Origin: Sophora flavescens
Taxonomy: Eukaryota; Streptophyta; Magnoliopsida; Fabales; Fabaceae
Assembly (NCBI GenBank): GCA_030762895.1
Contig: CM061067.1
Location: 104,937,888 to 105,001,887, forward strand
Length of the DNA: 64,000 bases
Direction of reading: 5' to 3'
Shown: positions 11,628 through 22,818 of the stretch, piece by piece
Layout of the letters: each line of letters begins with the position of its first letter
Position numbering within the stretch: the stretch's first letter is position 1
Made by a program: the position numbers and the translations under genes
Notes under the pieces: model-generated
Told to the model about the DNA's origin: nothing
Seen by the model: only the letters and a program-made list of their open reading frames with translations
Database searches by the model: none

Positions 11628-12279
11628 TAATACATATTTATAAATATTAATACATATATATTTATAAAATATATTGAAGATGCTTCCCTCCTCTAAAACT
11701 CTCCCTGGCTACACTTGAAAACAGAGGAAACAGGATGAAGAAAATTTACCTTTGCAGTTTTAGGGAGGTTGTGAACAGAGAATTTTCCCTCAAGTCTGTA
11801 CTCATGCATAACCCAGTTGGTTTTCTCTCCTTTTGGAGCCCTTCCTTTGTAGAAAACAAGAGTTTTCTTCATTCCAACCAGAGAGTTTCCTCTGTAAATC
11901 TCTTTATCTTTCCCTGTGGCCTTCCAGTATCCTGCTTCAGTTGCTCTATTGGTCCTCAAACCAGTTGGGTATTTTCTGTCTCTCACACAAAAGAAGTACC
12001 ATTCTTTCTCTCCCATTTTTGCTTTCCCTACAACCAAAAAGATGTATACAAAGTTATAACTGAATGGATACATTTAGAATCTAAAAAAACTAAAAAGTGG
12101 GTCACAAAAATTTGATTGCTTTTTAACTTACATGGCAAATCCCAAGGCTCAGACCTGTTCAAGTCCACTTCTCCAATGGCCCTAGCTGAAAAGTTGGTAT
12201 CAGTTACCTTCTTGTAAAGGTAATGACTTATAAGCTCTTCATCAGTTGGGTGAAACCGAAACCCTGGAGGCAAATCCAT
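10731..12279 (-). CDS. NAC100: NAC-domain transcription factor, NAC100/NAC079-080 type, miR164 target
   Basis: Three exons: 12279-12132, 12027-11750 and 11348-10731. Both introns are GT-AG (104 and 401 bp), and the product is 347 aa. The first junction splits the Trp codon of 'DLPWKAKMGEKEWYFF' (T|GG). The NAC domain covers about residues 3-150: LPPGFRFHPTDEEL (A), 'AIGEVDLNRSEPWDLP' (B), 'YPTGLRTNRATEAGYWKATG' (C), 'GMKKTLVFYKGRAPKGEKT' and 'WVMHEYRL' (D), and 'NEWVISRVFQKSS' (E). The C-terminal region has 'LTDSSPS', 'YVPCFSNQ', 'VSQETSLTTDMNPEIS' and a final LWNY, as in the Arabidopsis NAC100/079/080 group. It acts in the nucleus as a DNA-binding regulator. Relatives work in organ boundaries, flowering and ageing, but the role here is inferred. 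The frame is intact throughout. NAC092 or CUC-like assignment is the main alternative. Confidence 0.95.
11150..11170 (-). promoter_or_regulatory. miR164 target site in the NAC mRNA
   Basis: The plus strand reads TGGAGAAGCAGGGCACGT followed by AAG. The first 18 bases equal those of the known mature miR164 (which ends GCA), so the mRNA pairs with 18 consecutive bases from the miRNA 5' end and mismatches only at the last three. The site overlaps the codons for 'AYVPCFSN' in exon 3, the same place as in other miR164-regulated NAC genes. Cleavage would be expected between the pairs to miRNA bases 10 and 11. Confidence 0.92.
11578..11623. repeat. AT microsatellite in NAC intron 2
   Basis: A run of more than 20 AT dinucleotides lies in the 401-bp second intron, followed by more AT-rich sequence. 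It is a likely length polymorphism. Confidence 0.9.
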
Positions 12280-12577
12280 CTGACCCTAAAGTTTTTAATA
12301 TCAACACCACCTTTAAGACCTTTCCAAGAACTGAACTAAGAAGAATCTCTATATAGACAATCTAGTAGTGAGGTTTGAAAAGGAAACCACAGAAAGTGAG
12401 AGAGAAAAGGGAAGGATAGTGATGAAAATCATGGAAGACATGGAACTGAAAAGTGGTGGTAAACTGGAGGGTGAAGATGTTAATAGGTAGAAAAAAAAAA
12501 GTTGAGAGAAAAAGAAACCCCTAAATGGTGTGTTTGGAGAGAGAGAAACGTGGAATGTAAGGCAACCTGGTTGGTTG

Positions 12578-12584
12578 TTTATAG
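12578..12584 (-). promoter_or_regulatory. Probable TATA box and pyrimidine-rich leader of the NAC gene
   Basis: The minus strand reads GCTATAAACAACC about 300 bp upstream of the start codon. It is followed by a CT-rich leader (12560-12340) with a run of CTCTCT, typical of plant 5' untranslated regions. The transcription start itself cannot be read from the sequence. Confidence 0.5.
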
Positions 12585-12599
12585 CCCACTTCTGCAAAC

Positions 12600-14022
12600 T
12601 TTTTAGTTTTTTCTGTGATCATAATTTTATTATCCCATTAAATTGTTAGGGCTCAACACACCATGCCTAAATACCATGAATTTAATTATGATAATCAATA
12701 AGTGGTTACTTTGTAAACTCACTATTGAATATCAAACATTTATTTCGTTCATAATAATCCCATTTTATTCGGATTTTTTTAAAAAAATATTTAACACCAA
12801 TCATCAAGCAAGGCATCGAAGTTAATCCTGATCCTAGAAATGCGGCGTCATTTAAACTATTGAGGGAGAGCTTTGCAGCTCTTGTGATCGTATCCGACTC
12901 TAGGGATTAATCTCGACAGTTGCTCACGGAGGAGATCTGAGAAACCAAAAAAAACAAGACATCGAAGTTGATTGGTGCATCTCAACTCAACATGCAATAT
13001 TATAATGAGTTTTTCTTTTTTCAATAAGAAAAATATATAAAAGGGGAAAATGAAAGAATTAAAGAATCTCTTCCTTTTTTCTGGTTATTTTTCTTTTGGA
13101 TAAAAAAAAGAGCATTCGTGAAGCTATTATTCTTCAAGCGATTCCTAGCTGTGTCTGAACTGTGAGTGCAAAGAAAAATGATCATAGCCGGCATCTTCCT
13201 TTCGAAAATCAGTTATTTCACTTGTAGTGTATGTAAATTACCAATATGTCCTTCAGGGGCAAAACGACAAAAGAGATGACAAAAGAAACGGGCTTTTTTG
13301 TTTAAGTTTCCGAAACTCTGACATTGCAAAGATATTTCAAGCTATTAAAGTTGAAAAACTCAAAATGGATAATTGCAAGGCCAGGCAAGTTCTTTTTTTT
13401 TTTTTTTTTCTGTACTTAGCGCTAAAGTTGTGATACAAAACCTTCAGCTGAAAGAGAAACTTTGGGTAAACAAAGAAGCCAAGATAGGATGAACAAACTA
13501 GCTACATCTAGAAAAATAGACATATGGACAATCTGCCATAACTAGTAGTTAAATCTTAAAGTGTGGTCAATCCCACATCAACAAATTATATTCATTGTTA
13601 ATTAACCCTGTAGTTTAATCCCATAAAATCAGTATTTGATATATGAATATAACTATTGAGTGGTTTATCAACGGTTTCCCTAATATAGAATTAAATATTC
13701 ACATTTAACCATTGATGGGTTTCTACTTGCATTGTATAATTGAACAAATTATAATGAGAAATACAAGAAAAATATTATAATTAGATAACTTGCATGTAAA
13801 TTATAGTTTTCATTTACAGGTTGGGATGTCTCTCGTACCTATTAAATATATTTCATTTGCTTATAAAAAAAATTATAATTTATATTGGAGGTATTTATAT
13901 ATCTTAAAAGAAAATGGTAATGTTAACTAGAATAAAATAATAATTAATTCATATATTAAGATATGAACTCTTCTTTCCATCTACAAAGTACATTTAGGGT
14001 TGAGATGCCTATATAATATAGG
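12600..14022. other. Upstream intergenic region of the NAC gene
   Basis: No gene is seen. The DNA is AT-rich with a poly-T run at 13390-13410. A moderately GC-rich block at about 12835-12950 ('gcagctcttgtgatcgtatc', 'ctcgacagttgctcacggag') looks like a fragment of an old repeat, but I cannot name it. The region would contain distal promoter sequence of the NAC gene. Confidence 0.5.
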
Positions 14023-14033
14023 TTTTGCGGAAA

Positions 14034-14234
14034 CCCCAAGGGGTTGGTCTAGTGGAGCATGACCGGATCTCGTATCCGACAGGTTGCAAGTTCGAGTCAC
14101 ACTAGTCTCCTTGAGGTCAGGTAAATGTAAATCCATTTATAAATGTTCATAGAGCCTGAAAGTTTTCCTGTCTTGAATTGATCAGTCACCATCCCCTCAC
14201 CCTAAATTTTTTTTATCAAATAAAAAAATATAAA
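14034..14234 (+). mobile_element. tRNA-derived SINE with perfect target duplication
   Basis: The head 'ccccaaggggttggtctagt' carries a pol III A box (TTGGTCTAGTGG), and a B box (GTTCGAGTC) follows near 14091. The tail is T/A-rich (TTTTTTTTATCAAATAAAAAA). The 11-bp sequence TTTTGCGGAAA flanks it exactly (14023-14033 and 14235-14245). Head, promoter boxes, tail and duplication together define a SINE, and the perfect duplication means a fairly recent insertion. Confidence 0.88.
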
Positions 14235-14245
14235 TTTTGCGGAAA

Positions 14246-15324
14246 GACATTTACAGAAAGATGCAGCTTGTATTTATAGCAGCAATTCGTCTTACATCTA
14301 AAAAAATATGGAGAAATTTCTTAAATAATTAAATTATATGTATTTTTTTCCAAAAATAATAACTTATAAAATATATATTTTTGGAGAAAAGTTTTGCAAG
14401 GAAAGTTGTCTACTTTCAAAGTTAGGCATGCCACAATCTTGATTGAGAAAAAATTATTTTAGCAACTAAAAATCCAAACTTGTTACAAACATTTCATACA
14501 ATATTTGTACCAAACAAACACTTTAATTAACAAGATCAATTAGCATTCTGTGATCAATCAATAATGTAAATAACTAAATTAAAAATTTTATTTTTGACAA
14601 ACTAAATTAAAAATATGATGCCTGCGTTCTTGGTGCGTGTAATATGGTGGCGGATTTCATAGCCAATTATATGTCCTAAATATTTTGAACGTTTGGCTGG
14701 GGAACCATTAAACAATATTGTTAATTAATCTCATAAGTATTGATGCTGGTCTTGAATATAAATATAGACAATATTTAAAAAATAATAATAAGTGCTACTT
14801 GGTGATGTACAAGGAATGTTGGATTTATACTCGTTGAGGTGGTTAGGTGAAACAAGTTGTAAAATAATGGGAAAATTTGTTGGTCTTTCATAAGCTAATT
14901 TGTCTAGTTTATAAAGCAAACGATGTATAGCAACTGGACCTATTATTATTATTTATTTATTTTTTTGATTTAGAAAAACTACCTTTCCTGATCTTTGTCA
15001 ATTATATTTTAGCGAAGTCAAAATAAAAAAGGGGTGTAGTTTCAAAATTTTGAGTTGGTTCCGTTTTAGGAACAATCCTCACGCACCAGATTTTGATTGA
15101 CTGCTTTTGAACATGAATTGTTTAATGAATTCCACTTTATGCTACTCAGAAAAGTAAGTTTTGACATGTTTGATTTTATCATAAATTAACTCCTTGATTA
15201 GGTGCTCTGCAGCTGGTCTGCTACTTATTTCTTCTGCAATTTGCCTGTCATTTATCTCTTCTGCTTCATTTTATTTGGCGTGCAGAATTGGGCTGTTTGC
15301 TGTTAAGTTTGTGATCATTGTTGG
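14246..15324. other. AT-rich intergenic sequence before the Ogre element
   Basis: No gene or complete repeat is recognised. The last 150 bp or so (from 'gcagctggtctgctacttat') continue, once the Ogre element is removed, into the sequence after 59692. That joined sequence resembles the 3' end of a LINE, which I consider possible but not shown. Confidence 0.45.
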
Positions 15325-15830
15325 TGGGAATATCCTATTTTGATTGGATCGTTTTAGTTTTTATTAAAAATTTAAAAATTAAAAAATGAAAGAAAATAAA
15401 AATAAAAAAATATATTTTTGCCATTTATTTTGTTGTTTGTTTTAATTTATCCCAAAATCCAAAATATATATATATATATATATATATAAAGACAAAATTA
15501 AACAAAAAGATTTTAAATTTTAATTTTATGTTAAACACTTACGTTTATTTTTGTTCATTATTGGGTCAAACCAGTTAAATTCATTACTCAAACCCATTTT
15601 CTTCCTTCATTCTCTTCCAACAAACCCTAGCAGCCATCCTTTTCTTCCCTCCAACATTATTTTAAATTTGAATCCAATTGACAAATCCCTTGATTTTTGC
15701 CGATGAGGCTCACAAGTTTTGATTCTATTTCAAATCAGAGATAGAGATTTTAATCCTTGCAGACTTTTAGGATCAAAATCAGAGCGAATTTGGCATTATG
15801 AAATTACAAGAGAGGCTCCAGAATAGGGGA
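15325..15830 (+). repeat. Ogre 5' LTR, piece 1 of 3
   Basis: This aligns by eye with 57677-58160: 'cctattttga', the poly-A-rich block, the AT microsatellite (about 15462-15488) and 'caaaccctagcagcca' recur in order. It begins TGGGAATATCC, where the 3' LTR begins TGTGAACACCC. It is broken at 15830 by the gypsy solo LTR. Confidence 0.85.
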
Positions 15831-16592
15831 TGTAACGTCCTGATTTTTCTGCTTGTCTGTAATCTATGATTATGTGAATAATTAAGTGTTTAATCATTAT
15901 AAATTGTGAAGAATTATTTTGATAGACCAAATTTCATTATTATAATTTATTTTATATTAGTAATGTGCAGTTGAATTTTCGGTAGGAAATTTCAGACGTT
16001 TACGATCTGAGTTTTCGTTGTCAGTTAGATTCTTCTGACCCAAAAAATAAATTTTAATACACAAAAAAAAAAATTACATTTTCTAACCCAGTTGTGATTA
16101 TTTTTATGATTTTATAAATTATTTATTTTAATATTATTTTTTTAGTGGAAAATTTACGAAGTAAAATACGATCGGTTTTCACCGTTAAGAACAAAATGGA
16201 ACCGGGACGAATCATATTTATTTAAATTATATTTTCTGCAGATTTAAATAGTTTTGGATGTGACCTTGAATAGTGATGTTTTCAAATCATCACATCATGA
16301 GTTTACATCAAATGATTTTATCTATTTTTACAAGAAATTCATAAATTATTCTAGAATACAAATTTTTGCTCCAACAAAGAGAGTTTTATCCAAACATATT
16401 TGGTGCAGAAAATTTTACTTTTGATGTGAAATTTAACATAAAGATGTGATGTGAATAGTGGAGTAATTATGGCAATGTCATCGTTTTAATTATTTTCACA
16501 AGAAAATCATTTATTTATTATTTCAATTTTGCCATTTTATTAAAATAAATTCAAAATCCCATTTATTTTCCAGCTGCGGCAGAGCCCCCTTC

Positions 16593-16600
16593 TATAAATA
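16593..16600 (+). promoter_or_regulatory. TATA box of the solo LTR
   Basis: CCCCTTCTATAAATACTC is followed by a CT-rich leader with many 'catc' and 'ctctc' runs. It stands about 760 bp into the LTR, as expected at the end of U3. Confidence 0.55.
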
Positions 16601-17399
16601 CTCTTCATCACCTCTTTCATTCACTTTCTCCATTTTCTCTATTTGCTCTCAAACTCTCTCAAAATTCCTAAGTTACTATTCATCATCTTCAACCTCTAGC
16701 CTCTTGAGTTTGGAAGCTAAGAACCATCCTCATCTTCATCTCTTGCTCACCATCATCACTATTTAGGGGGTATCTTGCTCTTTTCTTTCAAGCTTTAAAT
16801 ATCAACTTGCATGTTAATGATTTTTGTTGTAAGTTGATTTTCCTTTAGTCACTACAAAAAAAAGGTTGTTTAGCGACCGAAAATAGTGACCGAATTTTTC
16901 GGTTGCTTTTTGCGACCAATATGGCGACCGATTGTAGGATCTACATGAAAGACTGATTAGAGTCAATACTGCGACCGAAATAACGACCGAAATAGAGCGT
17001 AGCAGGGTTATCGGTCGCTATTTCCGTCGCTAAATAAAGGAACTTAAAAGTCAGAAATTTTATGTCTTCTTAGCGACCGAAATATCGACCGAATTAAATG
17101 CAATGGTTAAAAGCCAGAAATTTTATGTATTCTTAGCGACCGAAATAGCGACCGAATTAAATGCAACGGTTAAATTTTATTTACATTTGCGACCGATATT
17201 AATTCGGTCGCTAAACGGCGCGTAAAAAAATTAAAATCGCGCGTGTTAGCGACCGATTTAAAACCCCGTCGCTAAATTTATGAATTCAAATTTCAAATTA
17301 ACTCATCCCGCGACCGAATTTAGCGACCATTTTTTATTTAAGTGATTGGCGACCGATTTAGCGACCAATTATTTCGGTCGCTAAATTATAAATCCCTAA

Positions 17400-19087
17400 A
17401 ATCGTGAAATCTTTCCCTTCTTCCTCATTTCTGCCATCTCTTCCACCCTCACCTCATTTCTCTCCCTTGCGTCCGCCAGTCAGTGTCGCCACCACCGCCA
17501 TCTCCGGTAAGCCTCCGTCCTCCTCCTCCTCTTCTTCCATCTCCTCCCTCTTCCTCTCCTCTCTTCCTTTCCCCTCTTCCTGCTCTGTTTTTAATCCCCC
17601 CCCCCCCCCCCCCCCGTTTCAGTGCTTCGACGAATACTCCGGCTACCAACACGCAGCCCTCCGGTCACCACGCACAGAGCTCCTCCTACCCTCTTCTCTC
17701 CTCATTTTGTGCATTCCCTGCTCTGCCTTGAGGTAACCATGGACTCTCTATGTATCATTTTTTATTTTGCTTCATTGTTTCATTTCAAAAATTTTGTGGA
17801 TTGTATGTATTTCATTGCTTGCTTTATTGCTTACTACTGAGAAGAGCTACTTGTGTATTTCATGTGAGTTGTGAGTTGTGACGATCATTTGTTTTCACGT
17901 GTCATTATTTAATCACTCCTATTAGGATTAGGAAGCTCTCATTGAGAAAGCACGAGAAATCTGTTTTTGTAACTTTTTTTTGAATGCATTGAAATATCAA
18001 AAGTCAAGACTGTGAGATTAGAATTGATGTTTACTTGAGCCACAGAATGCCATTGCTGCCTGTGAGACTGCGAAACATAAACAGGTTTTGGTTTTTTGTT
18101 GATTATTGACGTACCAATTTAACGGGAAAATTTAATCTGAGAGTTGAATTAGCTGTGAAATTACCTTACATTTCAGCATCTTAGTCTTTGATTTAGATTC
18201 AGTTCTGCTTTGTGAAATGCATCTAAATTGGTTAGTGAGGATGTGTGCTATGGATTTTCAATTTGTTTTGTGCTAGGTGTCTAAAATTTCAAACATGGAT
18301 AGTTCATGGCTATAGTTCAAACAAATGACCAATACTGAGGCAGTTGTTTGAAGACCATTCTAGTTTAACATGTCCAGTAACAAGATTGTCCCTGTGTTAA
18401 TGATGTGTTTTCTATTAAATATGGAACTTGTAATTTCTGGTATGTTTATCTTTCCATATCTTGGCTGAATTTATGTCTTTGAAGGCTGTTCATTGTTCTG
18501 TTATATTGCCTCAGGGAATATCTCACAATAGTATGATCTATAGCCTCTGTGATGCAGCTGTTTACTTGCTGTGAATAATTTCATATTGTATTGTACGTGT
18601 ATGCATTCTGATTGTATTGTATTTTGATTCGTTTGGAATCCATGAATTTGTTGGTTCTTGTCTAATCTGTTTCAAAAATTTCAAAAGAGGGTTTTAGGGA
18701 TTTCAAGTGCTTGTTCACTTCTTTGTAAACAAAAAAATATTCTTTGTTGGAGTATGAAATGATCTAAAAACATTATTGTAGCCTGTAATTCCAAAAGAGC
18801 TTTTCACTCATTTTGAATCGGATTCATTTGGTAATTCTACTTATCTAAGGCTAGTACTTATATCTGAGCATGTTCATACATTTGGATTGCTATGAAGAAT
18901 AGTTTATTCTCTTTAAAATAAAAATCTTTCAATAACAATGAATCATTGTAATTAGAATAATTTGATATGTATTTATTGATAACTTGTTTGGAAATGATTA
19001 TGGAATCATATTTGTATATATTTACATTGTAAGCATTGGAATGAAGTTTAGACATATGACTTGTTTTCCTTATCTTTTTATCAGAAA
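17400..19087 (+). other. Probable untranslated exon and intron of the captured gene
   Basis: 17400-17740 is a pyrimidine-rich block with a poly-C tract (about 17586-17605), and 'gccttgaggtaaccatg' offers a donor-like GGTAAC. The following 1.3 kb is T-rich like a plant intron and ends in 'tttttatcag' just before the start codon at 19088. The open frames in the CT-rich block are Ser/Pro-rich and look like composition artefacts. This exon model is my inference from sequence signals. Confidence 0.4.
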
Positions 19088-19477
19088 ATGGATCCGACTA
19101 AATGTTTTGAGACAGCCATCCATATAGACCAGGTACAGTATCTCATCAACTTAAGAATAACGATCGGATTCACGTAATGATGGTTAAGGCATAAACTAAT
19201 CATTTACTAAATTGTTCTTGTGTATTTGCAGGATTTGATTTCAATCCCACGATCATTCTACCGTCGTTGGGGACAACAAATACCGCGTGTTGTGACTATT
19301 GAAGACAAAAGCGGAAATTTGTTCGAAGGGAATATAGTAATCCATGAGGATCGCCCATATTTTGCAACAGATACAAATGGTATCAGGGAGTTGTATTTGT
19401 TGTCCACTAGTGCATTGGCAAAGTTTAAGTACCTTGGGGGTTCTCGCTTCTACATGTTCATCCCTTTGGAAGATTGA
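19088..19477 (+). CDS. B3-domain-like protein carried in a CACTA transposon, copy 1
   Basis: Two exons, 19088-19132 and 19232-19477, with a GT-AG intron of 99 bp, give 96 aa starting MDPTKCFETAIHIDQ. The rest has the B3 DNA-binding layout: 'ISIPRSFYRRWGQQIPRVVT' (the IPxxF strand), 'IEDKSGNLFEGNI', 'PYFATDTNGIREL' and a closing 'FKYLGGSRFYMFIP' (G-x-SRF-x-x-x-IP). The product is one short domain, about the length of a B3 domain but missing some of its N-terminal strand, with no other domain. Frame and splice sites are intact, and the second copy on the opposite strand (31279-31668) differs by only two amino acids. It looks like a host gene fragment captured by the transposon. DNA binding is inferred. 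Confidence 0.65.
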
Positions 19478-20067
19478 TGAGTTTTGATATTTTGATTAGT
19501 ACTTATTGACTGTGGTGTATTTTTATGTTTTGATCGTTAATTAGTACTTATTAAACTTTTTTTTATAAACCATTATTAAAATTGCGTTAATTAATGTATA
19601 TGTTTTTTTGATCATATTGACTGTGGTGTTTTGGATCGTTAGTACATCATATTTACGTTTTCTATTTATTTAAAAAAAATATTGGTGTATTTTGTTTATA
19701 TCAGAAAATAAAAATCAATGGGGTAATAGTTGAAAAACAATATTTGGTCGGCAGGATTAAGTTACAGGAAAATTAAAAAAGAAAAAAGAAAATCAAAATT
19801 GGCAACCGAAATAGCGACCGAATATCGGTTACCAAATTAGGCGAGCTGGGCATGCGAGCAACTATACGGTGACCGAAATATATAATTTTGCGACCGAAAT
19901 ATTGGTCGCAGATTTGCGACCGAAATATAAGTTCGGTCGCTAAACATTTAGCGACCAGGGTTTCTGCTACCCCCTTAATTCGGTCGCTAAACAGTATAGC
20001 AATCGAATTATCAAGTTCAGCGACCGAAATATTCGGTCGCTAAATAGGTTTTTTTTTTGTAGTGAGT

Positions 20068-22747
20068 GCATGTTCATCAAACTAAATTCTTTACACTCAT
20101 TCTCATCATAACAATCAACTTCTACACTTGCATGTAACAAAAATATTCTTCAAAGCCAATTTAAAGGGTATGACCGAAACCCTATAAGGAGAAAAGGTGG
20201 AGTTTTTGTTGTATTTTCAACTTGCATGTCCTTAAAACCTAATTGCATGTGAGTTTTTAGGTTTATGAGCTTCATAAAAAAATTAAGTTTTCTTTCCATT
20301 GAAGTTGATTAGGGCCGAAACCCTAATTATTTGGGTTAAAAAGGCTCAACTTTGATTTTTATGAAACTATGTTGTTTTGATCCTTATGTTTTCAACATGC
20401 ATGTAATACTAAATTTGTAGGTAGTTGGTTTTTGGGTTTTTGAGTTTTTGAGAAGGAAAAAGTATTTTAATCATTATATTGATTTCTTGCATGTTGATGA
20501 AAAGTTGGAGAAATTTTGAGTCATAGTGGTTTTAATAAAAATACTAACTATTAGCTTTATTTTGATGCATGCATGTGTTGATGAAAGTTGAATTTTTTTT
20601 TTATTTTTCTAGCCTATAATTTTGAGTAGGCCGAATATGATGTTTTTGAGATTAAGAAAGTGTTGTTTTAAAAATTTTAGAAAGTTTCATGTGTTAAAAA
20701 ACTATCATTTTGGTGACGTGCATGCAAGTGAAAAGTTGGAAATCAATTTCTAACCTTATATTGTTAAAAGGGGGCCGAAACATATGGTTAATGAGGCTAA
20801 GAGTTCAAAAATTTAAATTTTAAGTTTTAAGCTTTTATTTTGTCTCTTTGATGTTTAAGGATTTTAAATCCAATAAAAAAAAGCTTGTAAAAATCGAAAA
20901 TTTCTATATTTATTAGCATGTTATAGCCGAGACATGCATAAGAGTTTTGAAGTAATTCTATCAAATTTAAACTTGTATTATAAACTTGATCTTGATTAGA
21001 TCCGAGATCGCGACTTAGAAATCAAGTTTGTTTTCCTTGAACGCGAAAGAACTACGGTCTCTTTACTACTCATTTTGAGGTAAGGGGAGAAAGCATGAAG
21101 TTTATTACAATTGTGGTAACTATATGCTTGTATGTTTCAATTGTTTGGTTGTGTTGATGTTGTTGTTACTTGGGTGAAAAGGCTGGAATGGTATATGCTT
21201 GTTTTGTTTTGAATTTACTAAATGTTGTTGTTGAAGTGATTGTTTGTATTTATTTTATTTTGTGGCATTGATAATGTGTTGAACTGAATAATATGTTTGA
21301 AAGATTTATGTTATACTATATTGGTTATGTTGCAGTTGTTGAAAGTTGTATTGTTTGTTGCATAGTAGCCTAACCATTGGTTAGAGCCCAATCCTTAAGG
21401 TAAGATAAAAGCCTTAATAAAACACATGAAAGTCAAAAGATAATTGTTTTCGTTGAAATAAAATTTTCTTTAAAGAGAAGGTAAATATTCTTATAACATT
21501 TGGTGAAAAATTTAAGAGTTTAAAAATAAAGATTTTATTCATAAATTTGAAAGAGAAATTATTTTAGAAGAGTTTGCGAATATTTTTAAAGCCTTAAAAT
21601 TTTGGAACTATTTTATGATGAAGATTACTATTGAAGAACAAATCAAATTCTTAGTTCCTTATCAAAAGATTTTTGTCCTCAATATGTTATAAAAAGTTTC
21701 TTCTCGAAAGTCCCTATTTTTGGAAAAGAGGATCTTTTGCAAAGCAAAGATGGACTTTTAGAAATGAAAGAGAGTTTTCCTATAACTCAAGGTTTTAACA
21801 TGATTTTTAAAAAGGGAAAATGTTTTTCAAAAAGATTTTATTCAAAATAAAAATATCCGATAACTTGGATAAGTTACGGAAGCTTTGTTTTTTATTTTTG
21901 TATTTTTCACTGAACGAAAAAGAAAAGTTGAAAAGTTGAACCTAGTAACCGAAATGTCGGGATACTAGTGTTTTAAAACACGTTGATCTATGACTAATGT
22001 TGTTATGGACTGTTTGTCCTATACACATTGTATCAAAACGTTGTGAAAGTGGTAAAAAGGCGAAAGTTGTTTTCTACGACCACAAAGTTCTAGACTAGTG
22101 CACAGGTCTAGGACTATTGTGATTAGACACTTGGAATTAAGGTCCTGTGTTGATAATAAAAGTTTTAAGACGTTGAAAACTTTGGAAGGTCGTGAGCCTT
22201 GAGCCTCAACAAAGGAAATAACAAAGCACAAAGAAAAGCTGAATGGCAGACGTGCCTACGTTGTTTTGTATAAATACCTTGAAGGGCCGGGTATTTCATG
22301 CTACGTTGTTTCATTGTGCCTTGATGGACAATGAAGTCCATTAGCTCGGATTGTTGTGCCTTGTGTTGGACAGTATGCTATGGACATCCACACACGTTGC
22401 ACACTGTGCCAGAAGTTTTGGGCAGTGTAGTGGAAATTCACGTTGTGCCTATATGGCAATCGAGCCTGATCAGCTCAATTTTAAAAAGTTGAAAACTCCG
22501 GAGTCTTTCATAAAAAGTAGAATTTTTGAAAACATCTTATGCTTTTCAAATGTTGATGATGTGTTGGTGTGATACCATGTTTGATTTAACTATCTCCATG
22601 TTGTGTATATGATGTTGTTTATAGTACTTGATGTTTTGTGTTGCAAGTATGTAGTTGTCATGTTTATCCATATATTGGTATCTCACCCTTGTATTTTGTT
22701 GGCTTTCTTTTCTACTGTGGTATATTTTATTTGTTTGGGAAAAATAG
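20068..22747 (+). other. Solo LTR, middle piece (non-coding leader and candidate intron)
   Basis: No gene is seen. The sequence continues the LTR leader after the CACTA insertion. 'cattttgaggtaagg' at about 21070 offers a splice donor, and 'gggaaaaatag' directly before the ATG at 22748 offers an acceptor, which would make an LTR intron of about 1.7 kb. Repeated motifs such as 'gttgaaaagttgaa' and 'catgcatg' are scattered through it. Confidence 0.45.
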
Positions 22748-22818
22748 ATGGATCCGGACGCACCATTGGTTCACTTTCGGGCGTGAGCCATCATATTTGA
22801 GAACTATTAGGACCCTGT

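Larger units (their letters stand above)
16850..20064 (+). mobile_element. CACTA transposon carrying a B3-like gene, copy 1
   Basis: The termini are CACTACAAAAAAAA and its inverted form TTTTTTTTTGTAGTG, flanked by AGT (16847-16849 and 20065-20067). Both ends carry dense subterminal repeats of TAGCGACCGAAAT in both orientations (16865-17390 and 19800-20045). The centre has no transposase. It has a CT-rich first exon-like stretch (17400-17740), a long intron-like stretch and a small B3-like gene (19088-19477). It belongs to the same family as 30725-35506 and needs an outside transposase. Confidence 0.9.

Noticed and set aside
14040..14110. Possible tRNA gene
   Set aside because: A and B boxes are present but there is no acceptor stem or anticodon arm of normal shape. 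The body continues to a T/A tail with an 11-bp target duplication, so it is a SINE.
17404..17736. Ser/Pro-rich 110-aa open frame (and its counterpart near 34603-34963)
   Set aside because: It comes from a pyrimidine-rich tract that also opens the other frames. No start context or domain is seen, and an untranslated exon is more likely.
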